Translations under genes and position numbers: made by a program
Notes under the pieces: generated by a model
Databases searched by the model: none
What the model was told of the DNA's origin: nothing
Seen by the model: the letters and a program-made list of their open reading frames with translations, nothing else
Source of the DNA: Seison nebaliae
Lineage: Eukaryota; Rotifera; Pararotatoria; Seisonacea; Seisonidae
Length of the DNA stretch: 52,868 bases
NCBI GenBank assembly: GCA_023231475.1
Contig: JALJEE010001876.1
Coordinates: forward strand, 1 to 52,868
Reading direction: 5' to 3'
Part shown: positions 1-10,788 of the stretch, piece by piece
Layout: each line of letters starts with the position of its first letter
Position numbering within the stretch: the stretch's first letter is position 1

Positions 1-203
1 ATTCGTGCACCATTTTTCGACATTTCCTCAATACAGCCACTGATTATCTTCTCTAGTGACTCGTTCTTCTTCGTCAATTCAACCACGGCATCTTCCATTT
101 TCTCTATTTTTTCACCGAATTTCTCAACAGATAACACAAGATTTTCGACCTTGTGTTTGAGTGTCCTGTTGAGTCTAGGACATAAGAGCCACGCAGCTGA
201 AAT
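1..203 (-). other. Open frame with coiled-coil composition running off the left edge
   Basis: A minus-strand frame is open from base 203 to the window edge. It encodes a charged heptad-like stretch rich in Lys, Glu, Leu and Val (for example VENLVLSVEKFGEKIEKME), which looks like a coiled coil. A good 3' splice-site sequence (TTTCAG on the minus strand, bases 197-202) lies just before it. It could be an exon of a host gene or the N-terminal coiled coil of an element's gag or ORF1 protein. It overlaps the inverted-repeat segment 178-315, which favours mobile-element origin. The family cannot be named. Confidence 0.3.
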
Positions 204-315
204 TTATTAATAAAGTAATAATAAAACACAGTATATAGCTACACAGCTGTATAGGATTGTTATGTCTGGATTTTTGTTTTCCATAATTATACAGAGTCTC
301 GTGGCTCTTATGTCC
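178..315 (-). repeat. 138-bp segment with 16-bp terminal inverted repeats, LTR-like
   Basis: GGACATAAGAGCCACG at 178-193 is matched by its exact reverse complement at 300-315. On the minus strand the segment follows a purine-rich tract (314-328) that could be a polypurine tract, and it contains an AATAAA-like signal near its far end. This order (integrase remains, purine tract, short terminal repeat) fits a 3' LTR of the element whose pol remains lie at 458-1216. The arms are long for an LTR, so a small non-autonomous DNA element is the alternative. Confidence 0.45.
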
Positions 316-457
316 TTCTCCCTGTCCTGTTATCACTCATTGAATTCGACGACCTTAATCTCTTCGTCGCCAAGATGGTTCTCCATTTTGCAGACTCATC
401 AACTACATCACCGCAGCCAGAGTTCAAATGAGCTGGTCGAACCGCCGACACCTTCGT

Positions 458-1216
458 TCAATTTTTGTATTTTATTTTTCGCCATGTGAAAAAAATCTCT
501 CTCTTTCTTCCTCTCTCTATTTTAACGTTACCAATAGGGAAAGTTTCTTCCACGATGTATTTATCACAATACAAATGACACAGTTTTGCGCTTTTTTCGA
601 TTAAAATTGATTGATGTCTTAATATTATTCTAACAGTCTCTCCTTCACTTATTATTGATTCTTTATTTGATAAGATTGAAATTCGTCGATTCGATAAAAC
701 GTTTCTTTTTGCTTTTGCAATAATATCGTTTCTTTCGGAACAATTTAAATGAGAACGGAGGAGAGTGTTAGGTTTATTTCTAAACACGATTTCGATTGGT
801 GATAATTCGGTTATTGTTAGTAAATTTGATTTTATTGATGTACTGTTTCCAATTTGACTAGTGGTCTTCAACCGAAATTCTTATCATTTTCGAAATTGTT
901 CTGATTTCTCGCTCCACCGTTTAATGATGTTCCGGAGATGCAATATTTAACGTGATCCCTAATTTATTACATTGTCCGACGAATTTTTTTGATCGGAATT
1001 CAGAACCAGCATCTGCTGTAATTGACAGGGGTGTAGCTTGAGATAATATGAATATAATAAGATAATAAATTTGTATAATATTGAGATCATTGTCATTCGC
1101 AGTGTGTCGACGAAATGTGAACAATTTCCCATATTTGCTAAATGAATCGATCTGAATCCATCTGATGACGTTATTAACGGTCCCTTAACGTCCATCTGTA
1201 TGTTATCAAAGGTCAT
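458..1216 (-). mobile_element. Broken LTR-retrotransposon pol fossil (integrase region)
   Basis: Minus-strand remains of a retrovirus-like integrase. Roughly 921-1216 matches the catalytic core (a DVKGPL opening and an ITADAGSEF block are recognisable). 458-871 resembles the region after the core, with an SPIEIVFRNKP motif typical of Ty3/Gypsy-type elements. The copy is plainly broken, with at least two or three breaks, and is a fossil. No gag, protease or reverse transcriptase of the same element is visible here. Family Ty3/Gypsy-like is the best guess; BEL/Pao is possible. The still readable motifs suggest moderate age. Confidence 0.75.
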
Positions 1217-1233
1217 ATTGTATTCATATATTA

Positions 1234-1653
1234 TTATTCATTAATCACAATGAGTGATAAAATTGAGAAAAAAAAAGTATTGACACCATATTCCATATTC
1301 ACCGAATCGAACGCTTTACTAGCACCAATAAAGTAGAAGATGAATTTAGTGTTTGAAGCTAGACATCTCATGATAAGAAATTTGATAAGCAGTAATAATA
1401 GGAGAGTTCCTCTACCCTTCACTCTATATGCGAATTGAAAACGTGAACAAAATAGTTCGGAAGAATATCTATTTTTAATGATTTGTTCGATTAATTTTTG
1501 ATCAACCCACTTGCAACACAAATTGGACGCTAGGAGTTTACATCGGATGCGCGTTTGCCATTCGCTTTGTAAATTGGAATAATGGTGTAAATTCTTGTCA
1601 GAATAGTTTATGTTTCCATACAGAATGTCATTGATAACATGATTAATTAACAA
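1234..1653 (-). mobile_element. LINE reverse-transcriptase fragment
   Basis: A minus-strand open frame of about 139 codons contains FIGASKAFDSVNMEYGV, the reverse-transcriptase block that in non-LTR retrotransposons reads DFSKAFDSVNH, preceded by a FQFAYRVKGRGT-like block corresponding to the usual QFGFRKGRGT. The first Asp of the catalytic block is replaced (GASKAF for DFSKAF), so this piece could not be active. It is a 5'- and 3'-truncated fragment of a Jockey/CR1-like LINE, directly next to the LTR-element remains, so one insertion or rearrangement has joined two unrelated elements. Confidence 0.7.
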
Positions 1654-2210
1654 GCTTCATTATGCTGGGAATTTTTTGTTTCCTATTTTGCCCCCTATTC
1701 CCAAATTGCCCCAGTTGACGGTATACTTTTATCCATAAAATCTAGAATATCGACTCTATCCACATGAAATTTTAAGTTAAGAAATAATAAGAATAGATAA
1801 AAATAAAGGAGCAAAAAGCGAAAGATTTATAAAGCATGATTCTAATTTATTTTACTCGTTTGTTGTGATTGGTTTGTGGTCTCTGACGAATCCATAATAG
1901 AAGAGTGTATGTTCTTAAGATATGAAATTATGGAAGATACAAAATTTATTTAGAAAAATGTTAATGTTTTTCCTCCTGTTCCCTTGAGCCTTCTTTTTGT
2001 CTTCTGCTCCTCCCATGTCATAAGACACGACACGTTACCGTTGAAAATTCATTTATTGCTATTTTAATACATTACCAATTGGTTGCATGAAACTCATTTG
2101 AATTTTAGCCTTCTCCTTAATTTTCTTTATTAATTTTTCATTTTTTATTGACTAAATTCCACGATATTATTATATTCAACTAAAAATTTTTGTTTCCATA
2201 AACCGATCGA
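1654..2210. other. Non-coding spacer upstream of POLA2
   Basis: AT-rich, with no frame resembling a protein. It contains a C-rich patch near 1690-1715. It probably includes the POLA2 promoter and the edge of the repeat island to the left. No clear TATA box or repeat boundary was seen. Confidence 0.5.
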
Positions 2211-4291
2211 ATGGATCTCATTAAAGTGGTTGAAGAATTATCTTTTCTCGGAGTGGAAGTCAACAAAGAATTTACAAATAATTGTTAATATTTCATTTAT
2301 CTGTTTAACCTCTTCATTGATCAGTAACTAAATATCAATATGTTTGGAAGGATCAAAATGAATTTTTAGATAATTACTCAAAATATATGGTAGACGATAA
2401 TTTGACGACACCAAATGATATTCTTCACCGAATGCTTGAAGTTCTATTATGATTGCCTAATTAAAATTATTAATTTTTAACAGAAACACCAAGTCAATCA
2501 GCGAACAAGCAGGTCGTCTTATAAAGGGCAAACAACGGAAAATCAAAGAAAGTTTTTATTTATTTTTGTCGAAGGTGTCGAATAAAAATGTAGATCTCAA
2601 ACAGTACATATTTTATCGAAATATTTGAAAGAGAATGTGACTCCAATCAAGAACAAATTGATAAAAACGGAAAAAATGAATGACGATCTAGGTGATCAAT
2701 GGAATGAAGAAATTTTAATGAATAAAATCAAAAAAGAGAAAGTGAAAGAAGAAGTAGAGGAGATAAATGAGAGAATAATAGAGGACGATGATGAAGATAT
2801 TTTAGAAGATATCTTTAAGGAATCTCAAGATATCAAAGATAATTGGAATTTAATTAATTATGATCACAAGAAATTGGAAGAAATATCATTCGATCAAAAT
2901 TTATTGTTTGCCGACTATCAAGCGATGGGAAAAATATTTGAGAAGAAATGGAAATATTTTAAAAATATTTTTGAGAACTGTGATAAGAAAATTAAAATTC
3001 TTTCCAGTGTCGACGATATCGTAAATGATCGATTAGATAATTATCTGGTTGGACAATTGTTAACTGTAGCGGATGGAACTGGAAATTTAGGACTGTGTCG
3101 AAATGATAATATTTTCCAAATTTATGATGAAACGAATGAAACTTTCGATAGCATCAAACTCAATTTCCATAATATTAATTTGAATGGACTTCTCTTACAT
3201 TCTGGTTTGTTCGTGATGATTAAAGGAGGTGAAATTAGTAGGAATAGATTTAATGTACAAAAGTTATTTCTACCTCCAATAAATGTAAGGAAGAAAGTAG
3301 AAGAATGTTCTTTGTCTTTTTGTGTGAGTTGTGGTCCGTTCATTGCAAATGAGAATGATGAGGAAAACAAATGGAAGTATCTGGAGGAAACGTTCAAACG
3401 AGTTCAATTATTTAATAAAAGTTTTTAATTTTTTAAATTTTATCGAAATTCATTTTTTTCGTAGATGTTTTGATTTTATTTGGACCGTTCTCTGATAAGT
3501 CGATTAATATGTCGTCAAGAGATATGAACGTAACAGAAGAATGTATGAAGAAAATCGAAGAATTCTCTATAAAGTTATTTCTCAAATTTCTGAAATTCTT
3601 AGAATTTTGTAAAGATATCTGATGAAGAAAGTTTTCATCATTCCATCACTTGACGATGAAGAGAAATTAAATGCTCTTCCAGCCGATCCATTTCCATACA
3701 AATCTTATTCTGTTAGGAAATTTTATTTTGTTTATGAAATTTATTTTGTTTTTAGAATATTGTTCAATTGCCGAATCCGTCTTATATTATTTTGAATGGG
3801 TTTAACATTTTATTGTTATCCAATTCTTATGTAAATGAAACAATGAATTGGCAACAAGATGAAGAAAGTATCTGTTCCAGAAATGCGAGGAAACCTGAAT
3901 TATTATTTCGCAATATCATCCATCAACGACAGTTAGTTATAATTATATTATATTATATATAATTTATTTATGGTTTAATATTAATAGTTGTTATCCATTT
4001 TATCCGATGCATCGAACATATGTCGATTATGATTCACCGACATTAGAAGTAGAATGCGTTCCTGATATGATAATTATGCCGATTAAATGGCATTATCTGT
4101 GTGAACGTATGGAGATTGTGGATGAATTAATTGGAGGCAGAGAAGAAAGTTGGGCGATGAATCCAGGACGATGTCATGTAATGAAGAATGGGGAATTACA
4201 AGGAAATGTGAGTTGGGTACAATTGAAGAGATGGAATAATCAGGAAAAGATGAAAGTAGAATCAAAAAACGAGAAAATCTTTCTCGAATAA
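2211..4291 (+). CDS. POLA2: DNA polymerase alpha subunit B (POLA2)
   Basis: Regulatory B subunit of the polymerase alpha-primase complex, which starts Okazaki fragments in the nucleus. The N-terminus (MDLIKVVEELSFLGVEV, then LTTPNDILHRMLE) matches the family's N-terminal helical domain. The middle has the OB-fold region, and the C-terminus carries the calcineurin-like but catalytically dead phosphoesterase domain (SFCVSCGPF, VLILFGPFSD, VFIIPSLDD, CYPFYP, PDMIIMP, NPGR). Exons are 2211-2283, 2325-2442, a piece from 2484, 2605-3420, 3465-3573, 3615-3711, 3756-3931 and 3988-4291. The last five agree in phase; the boundary between 2484 and 2604 is unresolved. Introns of 41-56 bp begin GTT. The protein is about 530 residues, a little shorter than the human 598. 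It converges on the zinc-finger gene, with 196 bp between stop codons. Confidence 0.92.
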
Positions 4292-4487
4292 TAATTTATT
4301 GAATAATAAATGAAGTGATAATAAAAGAATGACGATAAAAATTTTGTTAAATGATGAAATAAATGAAAACAATAATAATCAATCAATAAATCGATAAAAT
4401 ATCTCTAAATAATTCAATCGAATTGAGAATATAAATGTTGCATGAAAATTATGATTGGTGACCACGATTGATTGTGATCAAATAATT

Positions 4488-7004
4488 TCATGTATCATTA
4501 AATGCATCATTAGTATTGTTGTTATTACTATTATTCGATTGACACTCGAGATGTAATTTACCGCTCAAAGTGGTAGTTGAAGAAGAATTATCATAGAAAT
4601 TTGTTGCAATAAAATTATTATTCTTTAACGATACATTATTCGTTGAATTTGGAGATAAAAATTGATTTTGATGATGTTGTTGATGTTGTTGTTGTTGATG
4701 TGGAGTGAAGGATTGTACTAATTGTTGATTATGATGATGTTGATTATTCGAATTATTACAACGGATATCATAAGAAAAATTATCATTATTCATCGTATCC
4801 TTTTCTAACTTGATCGATTTATTTTCACCATTATTATTATTATTCGCCGTCGTCTTACTAGACGACGATACAATTGACGATATTTTGTTGTTCGAAGTAA
4901 TAGGAGAATTATTAAGGATTGATGACATAATTGTATTCGTCAAATTAATTTTATTATTCATATCATTCTTTGCATTATTCGGAATATTACTGTTGTTGTT
5001 GTTGATATTTTGTTTGAAGTCGTTAGACATATTAAAATCATCGTCGTCTATCATCTCGTTGATGTTGTGAGAAGTGTTTTCAATAAGATTCTTATTCGTT
5101 GACGATGATGATGATGATACTAAAAGATCATTGTCATCCATTGATGAATTGAGATGATTATTATTATTATTATTAGTCTCCAATAATGATGTAGTTTGTC
5201 GTTTATTATTGAATTTTTTTGAATTACCTTTTCCTTTATCGTCATCGGTTCGAAAGTGGACGCCTTTCATATGTGTTCGTAAGTTGCCGGATGTGGAGAA
5301 GCATCGCGAACATTCATTGCACACATGCGGCTTCTCACCAGTATGTGTATGCATATGAACACGCAAATTACCAGAAGAACGGAACGCCTTATCACATTCG
5401 GTACAATGATATGGTTTTTCGCCGGTATGTGTATGAGTGTGCACACGCAAATTTCCAGAAGATCTAAAGGTTTTATTACAATACTGGCAAGAGTATGGAC
5501 GCTCACCAGTATGTTGTAACATATGCGTTCTCATATTGCCACTTGTGCGAAATGCTTTATTGCAGAAAATGCATTTGTGCGGTTTCTCGTTAGCATGTAT
5601 CAGCATATGTATTCGCAGATTCTGCAACGTAGTAAATCGTTTATTGCATGATGAACAGGAGTAACGTCTCTCTCCTGAATGGAAAAATTCATGAACTCTC
5701 AAATTGGAAATTGTCCGGAACTTCTTCGGACATTGAGTGCACTGATGTGGACGCTCATCGGTATGTACCGTTTGGTGCACTCTCAAATTCCCAAGAGTAG
5801 CGAATGCTCTCCCGCATATAGTGCAACAATGTGGTCTTTCGCCAGTGTGTGTCCTCTCGTGAATTCTCAAGTTTCCTTGAGTTCGAAAACCTTTTCCACA
5901 TGTCTTACATTGGAACGGTGTGGTGCCGGTATGGAGAAGAATATGATGACGAAGATTACCTCTCGTACTATACTGATTGTGACATGTGGGACATTCGGGT
6001 TTCTCACCTTTCTTCACCAATTTCATCATTTCATCTGGTGACATCGATAATTTAGATGAATCGTCGTCAAGACATTCCGATTTGATTTCACCAGATAACA
6101 AATCTTCACTTTTATTATTATTGTTATTTAACGGTCTATTATTCAAGTTCGTATCTTTATCATTATTATTCATATGATTTCTATTCTGATTTAATCTATG
6201 ACTCTTTTTATTATTTTCGTTCGACAACTTCCCATTCCCAACAACATTATTAATTGTTGTTGTTAATAAATTATTATTATTATTATTATTATCATTCGAA
6301 TACAACAACTGTTGTTGTTGTTGTGGATGAGGTGTATGATGAGAATTAATTTGTTGTTGTTGTTGTTGATGATGATTTTGATGATGATTTTGTTGATTAT
6401 TATTATTGTTATTGCTATTGTTGTTGTTAGTCGTTTGAAATGAATTATTATGTGGATTATTCAACGGCTGAGAATTAGATAATTGAGATTTGAGAAAGTT
6501 ATTTGGAATTAAACATTTCTGATTTAAATTTGATGTATTCGATTGCATTGCATTGGAAAGAATTGCATTTAACATCGTTCGATTATTCATCGATGACAAA
6601 TGTAAATTGTTATTAGTTGCTGTAGTACAATTATTATTCGTTTGATGTGATGTCATCAAATTATTTTTCGCATTAAACATCTGATTATTGTTGTTGTTGT
6701 TGTTAATGGTTGGTTTGGGTAATTCGATTTCACATAAAGGTGAAGTCAAATAAGAAATTTTCGAAGAAGAATTTTGTTGTTGTTGTTGTTGCTGTTGTGG
6801 TGTTTGTAGTTGAGATTGTTGTTGTGGCTGAGATTGTTGTTGATTTAATCGAGGCATCGTAGATGCCTGATTCAGATAGTTATTGAACATTTGATGCATT
6901 TGATTCTGATTGACGATATTCTCAAAATTTCCTCTCAATTGAACATCAAGACAATCAGTTAAATGTTTCTCATTCGATGTCAACACCGTGTACAATTCAT
7001 TCAT
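4488..7004 (-). CDS. Nine-finger C2H2 zinc-finger protein with Asn/Gln-rich arms
   Basis: Single-exon frame of 838 codons with a true ATG. Residues 1-330 are Asn/Gln-rich with several Q and N runs. Nine tandem C2H2 fingers occupy about 335-582, joined mostly by TGERP/TGEKP linkers. The rest is again Asn/Ser-rich. Every finger has Asn at helix position +3, nearly all have Ser or Thr at -1, and seven of the nine carry GNLR or GNMR; fingers 7 and 8 share the same helix (SSGNLRVH). This is a sequence-specific nuclear DNA-binding protein, probably a transcription regulator, with a target that repeats every three bases. I do not recognise a specific orthologue. The low-complexity arms resemble activation or phase-separation regions. 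No intron was seen. Confidence 0.9.
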   Translation of the reverse strand: MNELYTVLTSNEKHLTDCLDVQLRGNFENIVNQNQMHQMFNNYLNQASTMPRLNQQQSQPQQQSQLQTPQQQQQQQQNSSSKISYLTSPLCEIELPKPTINNNNNNNQMFNAKNNLMTSHQTNNNCTTATNNNLHLSSMNNRTMLNAILSNAMQSNTSNLNQKCLIPNNFLKSQLSNSQPLNNPHNNSFQTTNNNNSNNNNNNQQNHHQNHHQQQQQQINSHHTPHPQQQQQLLYSNDNNNNNNNLLTTTINNVVGNGKLSNENNKKSHRLNQNRNHMNNNDKDTNLNNRPLNNNNNKSEDLLSGEIKSECLDDDSSKLSMSPDEMMKLVKKGEKPECPTCHNQYSTRGNLRHHILLHTGTTPFQCKTCGKGFRTQGNLRIHERTHTGERPHCCTICGRAFATLGNLRVHQTVHTDERPHQCTQCPKKFRTISNLRVHEFFHSGERRYSCSSCNKRFTTLQNLRIHMLIHANEKPHKCIFCNKAFRTSGNMRTHMLQHTGERPYSCQYCNKTFRSSGNLRVHTHTHTGEKPYHCTECDKAFRSSGNLRVHMHTHTGEKPHVCNECSRCFSTSGNLRTHMKGVHFRTDDDKGKGNSKKFNNKRQTTSLLETNNNNNNHLNSSMDDNDLLVSSSSSSTNKNLIENTSHNINEMIDDDDFNMSNDFKQNINNNNSNIPNNAKNDMNNKINLTNTIMSSILNNSPITSNNKISSIVSSSSKTTANNNNNGENKSIKLEKDTMNNDNFSYDIRCNNSNNQHHHNQQLVQSFTPHQQQQHQQHHQNQFLSPNSTNNVSLKNNNFIATNFYDNSSSTTTLSGKLHLECQSNNSNNNNTNDAFNDT

Positions 7005-8042
7005 AATTCATCTTCCTATTCTTCGTATTCAGGCCATTTTGAAAAGAAATTCTAATGGAACAACAATTTATTTATATTCGACTTATTTCATTTCCTGAAT
7101 TCAATCTAAACTTATTTCTACAAATCAATTAGAAAGTTCAACAAGCAGAAAAACATCGACAATTATCAATTCATTTTTTTAAAAAACATTAACACTCTTC
7201 ATTATCATTCTTATTATGATCAGAAAGAAATAAAGAATAAAATAAGAATAATTTTAATTGATTTATCACTATCTTTATCATTTCACCACATACATACACA
7301 CACATACACACTCACACACACAATTCCACACGTACTGTGCATACATGTATTGGTGTAAACAAATTAAAGTTAACATACGAACATTTGTGAATAGAAGATG
7401 TATTTGGAAAGAATATATACCAACAAATACATTTGCCCGTCTTATCAATGATGAGAAAGAAAGATACAAATACATATACCACATAACGAAGAATCATAAA
7501 GAACAACTGAAGTAGTTTGAGGTATTTACTTCACACATATACACATACACACACGACCTCATCATCTTCTTCAAAACAGGAACAAAGACTTATTAATTGT
7601 TTATTTATATTTTTTTCTTCTCAATTTATTTATTTATTTTCCAAACAATTTTTTTTCATTCGTTGCTCTCAATGTCCCCTCAATTTCTCTACCACCAAAT
7701 TCTAAGCTCAACAATTTCCAACACAAGTTCTCCTCCCGAATCCGAATATAACACATCTTTTCCTGCAAACACTCAATCTTCTTCTCACGGACTCAACAGC
7801 CACTTCCTATGTACAAAATATTTGATTCATGAAAACTTCACATTCCTATAATTAAATTATGCAACTCTGCTCTGTATTTTTCCCAATTTGCTTCCTCATC
7901 TTTCCCCCTTAATTAAAATGATTATTTATTTCTTGTTTTCTTCTTCGAAATTCGGCCACTTTCGAGCCTTTAGCTGACATGTCAAGGAAGACGATTAAAG
8001 AAATTTGAAAAATATTTAAAAAAAAAATCTTCTTTTACAATT
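7005..8042. other. Intergenic region between the zinc-finger gene and SMARCAL1
   Basis: Divergent promoter space of about 1 kb. It holds a CA-rich simple repeat around 7288-7325 and pyrimidine-rich stretches (7560-7700). The small open frames here have no recognisable content. The 5' untranslated regions of both flanking genes are expected in it. Confidence 0.5.
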
Positions 8043-10675
8043 ATGGAAGGACGAATCTTTGGTCGATGTATTCATTCGTTTGATAATCGGAATCGATTCG
8101 AAGTTGTAATTCCATATAATTCGCCATATCTTCTCGCCGTTCGTTCGATGACCTCTCGCATCTTCGACAAAGACCTGAAGAGATGGACTTTCTCCATTTC
8201 CGAATACGAGAGATTTTTACAAATTATTAATTCGTTGAAATCCCAAAACATCTTCATTGAACCGTTATCATCGAATCCTAATCAATCATCAGTTCCATCA
8301 ACTGCCGGAAATCGTAAGAGGACGTGTAATGATAAAATGAATATTTCTATAAAATTCTTAATGAGAGATAATGATCGAGTATCAATTCTTATGCCATTTA
8401 ATAGGGAGATGATTGATTTGATAAAAAGTCGATTGAAAACCAGAAAATATGACGCCGATAAACGACAATGGCACATTCATATTGATGAATATGAGCAATC
8501 AGTGGAACTGTTCGAGAAGGTCAATTCATCAAATCTCCAAATCGATTTGATGAAATTACCTGATGATCTTGTCAATTTTCAGAAAGATCTCATTTCAACT
8601 TCCCAAACTATCAACGATGATAATGATGATGATTTAATGAAAAGAATTCCAATTTTTGAGAAATTGATGCCATTCCAGAAGGAGACCGTACGGAAAGCGA
8701 TCAAATTACATGGGAAAATATTAATAGCGGATGATATGGGTTTAGGAAAGACGATACAATCATTGGCCATTTCTCTCTATTATCGAGAGAAGTGGCCACT
8801 CCTCATCATTTGTCCATCCAGTGTCCGTTATTCCTGGTTCGATGCCATCAAAGTTTGGTGTAGTTCGATTTTGACTGACATGTCAATAACGGACAAAACG
8901 TCGAATTCAGGAACATCGACCGTCACAAGTTATTCCAATCGAACTAGAATTTCCAGGAAATTGGATAGTGATTTAATCGATAATTGGAACGAAATTGTTC
9001 AAATTATTACGACGGGAAAAGATGTGAGAAATCGAATTGGAGTAGATAATTCGAGGATTAAAATTTATTTAATTTCTTATGATATGATGGTGAATGTGAA
9101 AGATGATCTCATTCGAATGATAGGAACATCTCCCAAAATAATAATTGCCGTTTATTTTTTTGTCCATTTGTCCGATTTTTTGAATATTTCCCATTGACTT
9201 CTCAAAAAAGGATGAATCTCATTATATGAAAAGTTTAAAATCTAATCGTACGAAAACCATCACATCATATCTGAAGGTTTTATTTTCATATTATACTGAA
9301 AAATAATCACCGAATTGACTTTTTGAGAAATGTGATCATATTATTTTGTTAAGTGGAACTCCAGCCTTATCTCGACCAGCAGAATTATTCCCACAAATTC
9401 ATGTCCTCTGTCCCAAACTATTCAGTTCATTCCATGATTTTGGTGTGCGTTATTGCGGTGCCGTTCAGGTTCCATCTCATCGTTTCATCTCATTTTTCAA
9501 TTTCCTTCCAATTAACAGACGAAATGGGGATGGAATTATTCGAAATCGAGCAATTTAGATGAACTACAAAATTTATTGAATCAACATTGTCTAATTCGGT
9601 TGGTATTCGATAAGTAAAATTCATTATCATCTTATTCCGTTCAGTCATACGAAAAGTGAAGTTCTTCAACAACTTCCGGAAAAGATAAGGGAACGTGTCA
9701 TAATGGATTCGTCATTAATCGATTTCTCTTCAGAGACCCTTCAAAGATCAAAAAATCAATTTGAAAAGAAGAAATCGGATAATGTTCTTTTCGTGTTCGA
9801 AATAATGTTGGAAATTAATTAATTTTTCAAAAAAGAAAAAATTGGAGACGGAAAAACGAACGGAATTCTTAGAATTCTATCGAGAAACTGCTGTAGCCAA
9901 AATCGATGCATTGAAGTTATAAAAAATAATCCTGAAATGTTTCTATTGTTTTTTCAGAAAATTCTTCAAAGAAACTTTGGAGACGGAAGGTGAGAATATC
10001 ATAATTTTCGCTCATCATCAACTGATACTAGATGAATTGGAAGAATTTATAAAAGATAAAGTTTTCTTGAGTATTGAAAAATAATGAAAATTTGGAATTT
10101 TTATAGAATTTCCCTTATATGAGAATTGATGGTAAGACGTCATCAAAGAAGAGATATGACAATGTGGAATGGTTTCAGAAACCGTCGGATAATATGAAGA
10201 TTGCTTTACTTTCAATTACAGCTGCTAATTCTGGAATTAGTTTGACATCGGCCACTGTTGTTTATTTCGCAGAAATGTTTTGGAATCCTGGTGTTCTTCT
10301 CCAAGCGGAAGATCGTGTTTATCGAATCGGTCAAAAGAATTCAGTTTTTATTCGATATCTGATTGCAGAGAAGACGGCAGATGAAAGTCTTTGGAGATTA
10401 TTGGAATATAAATTATATACATTAAAATCAGTTGGATTATCTAATGTCAGTTTCGCTAATACGGTTTAACATATTTCATTCGAATTATATTGAATAAATT
10501 GGATCATTTCAGAAATCGAAAGTTGAATTATCAGATCAGACGACAATTGATGAATTTTTTGAATTGAAAGAGAATTTGGAAAATGGTTAGAATTATCATT
10601 TTTTTTTCAAATTTGTATTATGCATTTCAATATACAGATGAGATACCTCGAGAAATTTTAAATGAATTGGAATGA
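8043..10675 (+). CDS. SMARCAL1: SMARCAL1/HARP annealing helicase with C-terminal PIP box
   Basis: SNF2-family ATPase that re-anneals RPA-coated DNA and remodels stalled forks. Ten phase-consistent exons: 8043-9149, 9211-9276, 9328-9462, 9519-9598, 9645-9783, 9836-9915, 9958-10060, 10107-10463, 10513-10585, 10638-10675, giving 725 aa. Two HARP domains lie at about 3-70 and 95-180. The helicase core has DDMGLGKT (Walker A), DESH, LSGTP and QAEDRVYRIGQ. A Ser/Thr-rich insertion sits between the core blocks near 8880-9050. The protein starts directly at HARP1, so the RPA-binding helix found at the N-terminus of animal SMARCAL1 is absent unless an unseen 5' exon exists. Exon 9 encodes QTTIDEFF (residues 698-705), a perfect PCNA-interacting box. 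All nine introns start GTT and are 42-61 bp. Confidence 0.95.
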
Positions 10676-10788
10676 AAAGAAATGAAAATTGAATTGAACT
10701 AATAAAATTTTTATGAATATTGTTTCGAATAAAGTTTATTGATCAAAATTGATTCTTCTAACACATGAATCATTAGAGAATTATTGAA

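Noticed and set aside
3421-3620. Apparent stops between POLA2 coding pieces suggesting a pseudogene
   Set aside because: Introns of 44 and 41 bp with GT-AG ends restore frame exactly at positions matched by family homology.
5219-6055. Several plus-strand open frames over the zinc-finger gene
   Set aside because: They are antisense shadows of the finger array, where Cys/His codon bias suppresses stops on the other strand.
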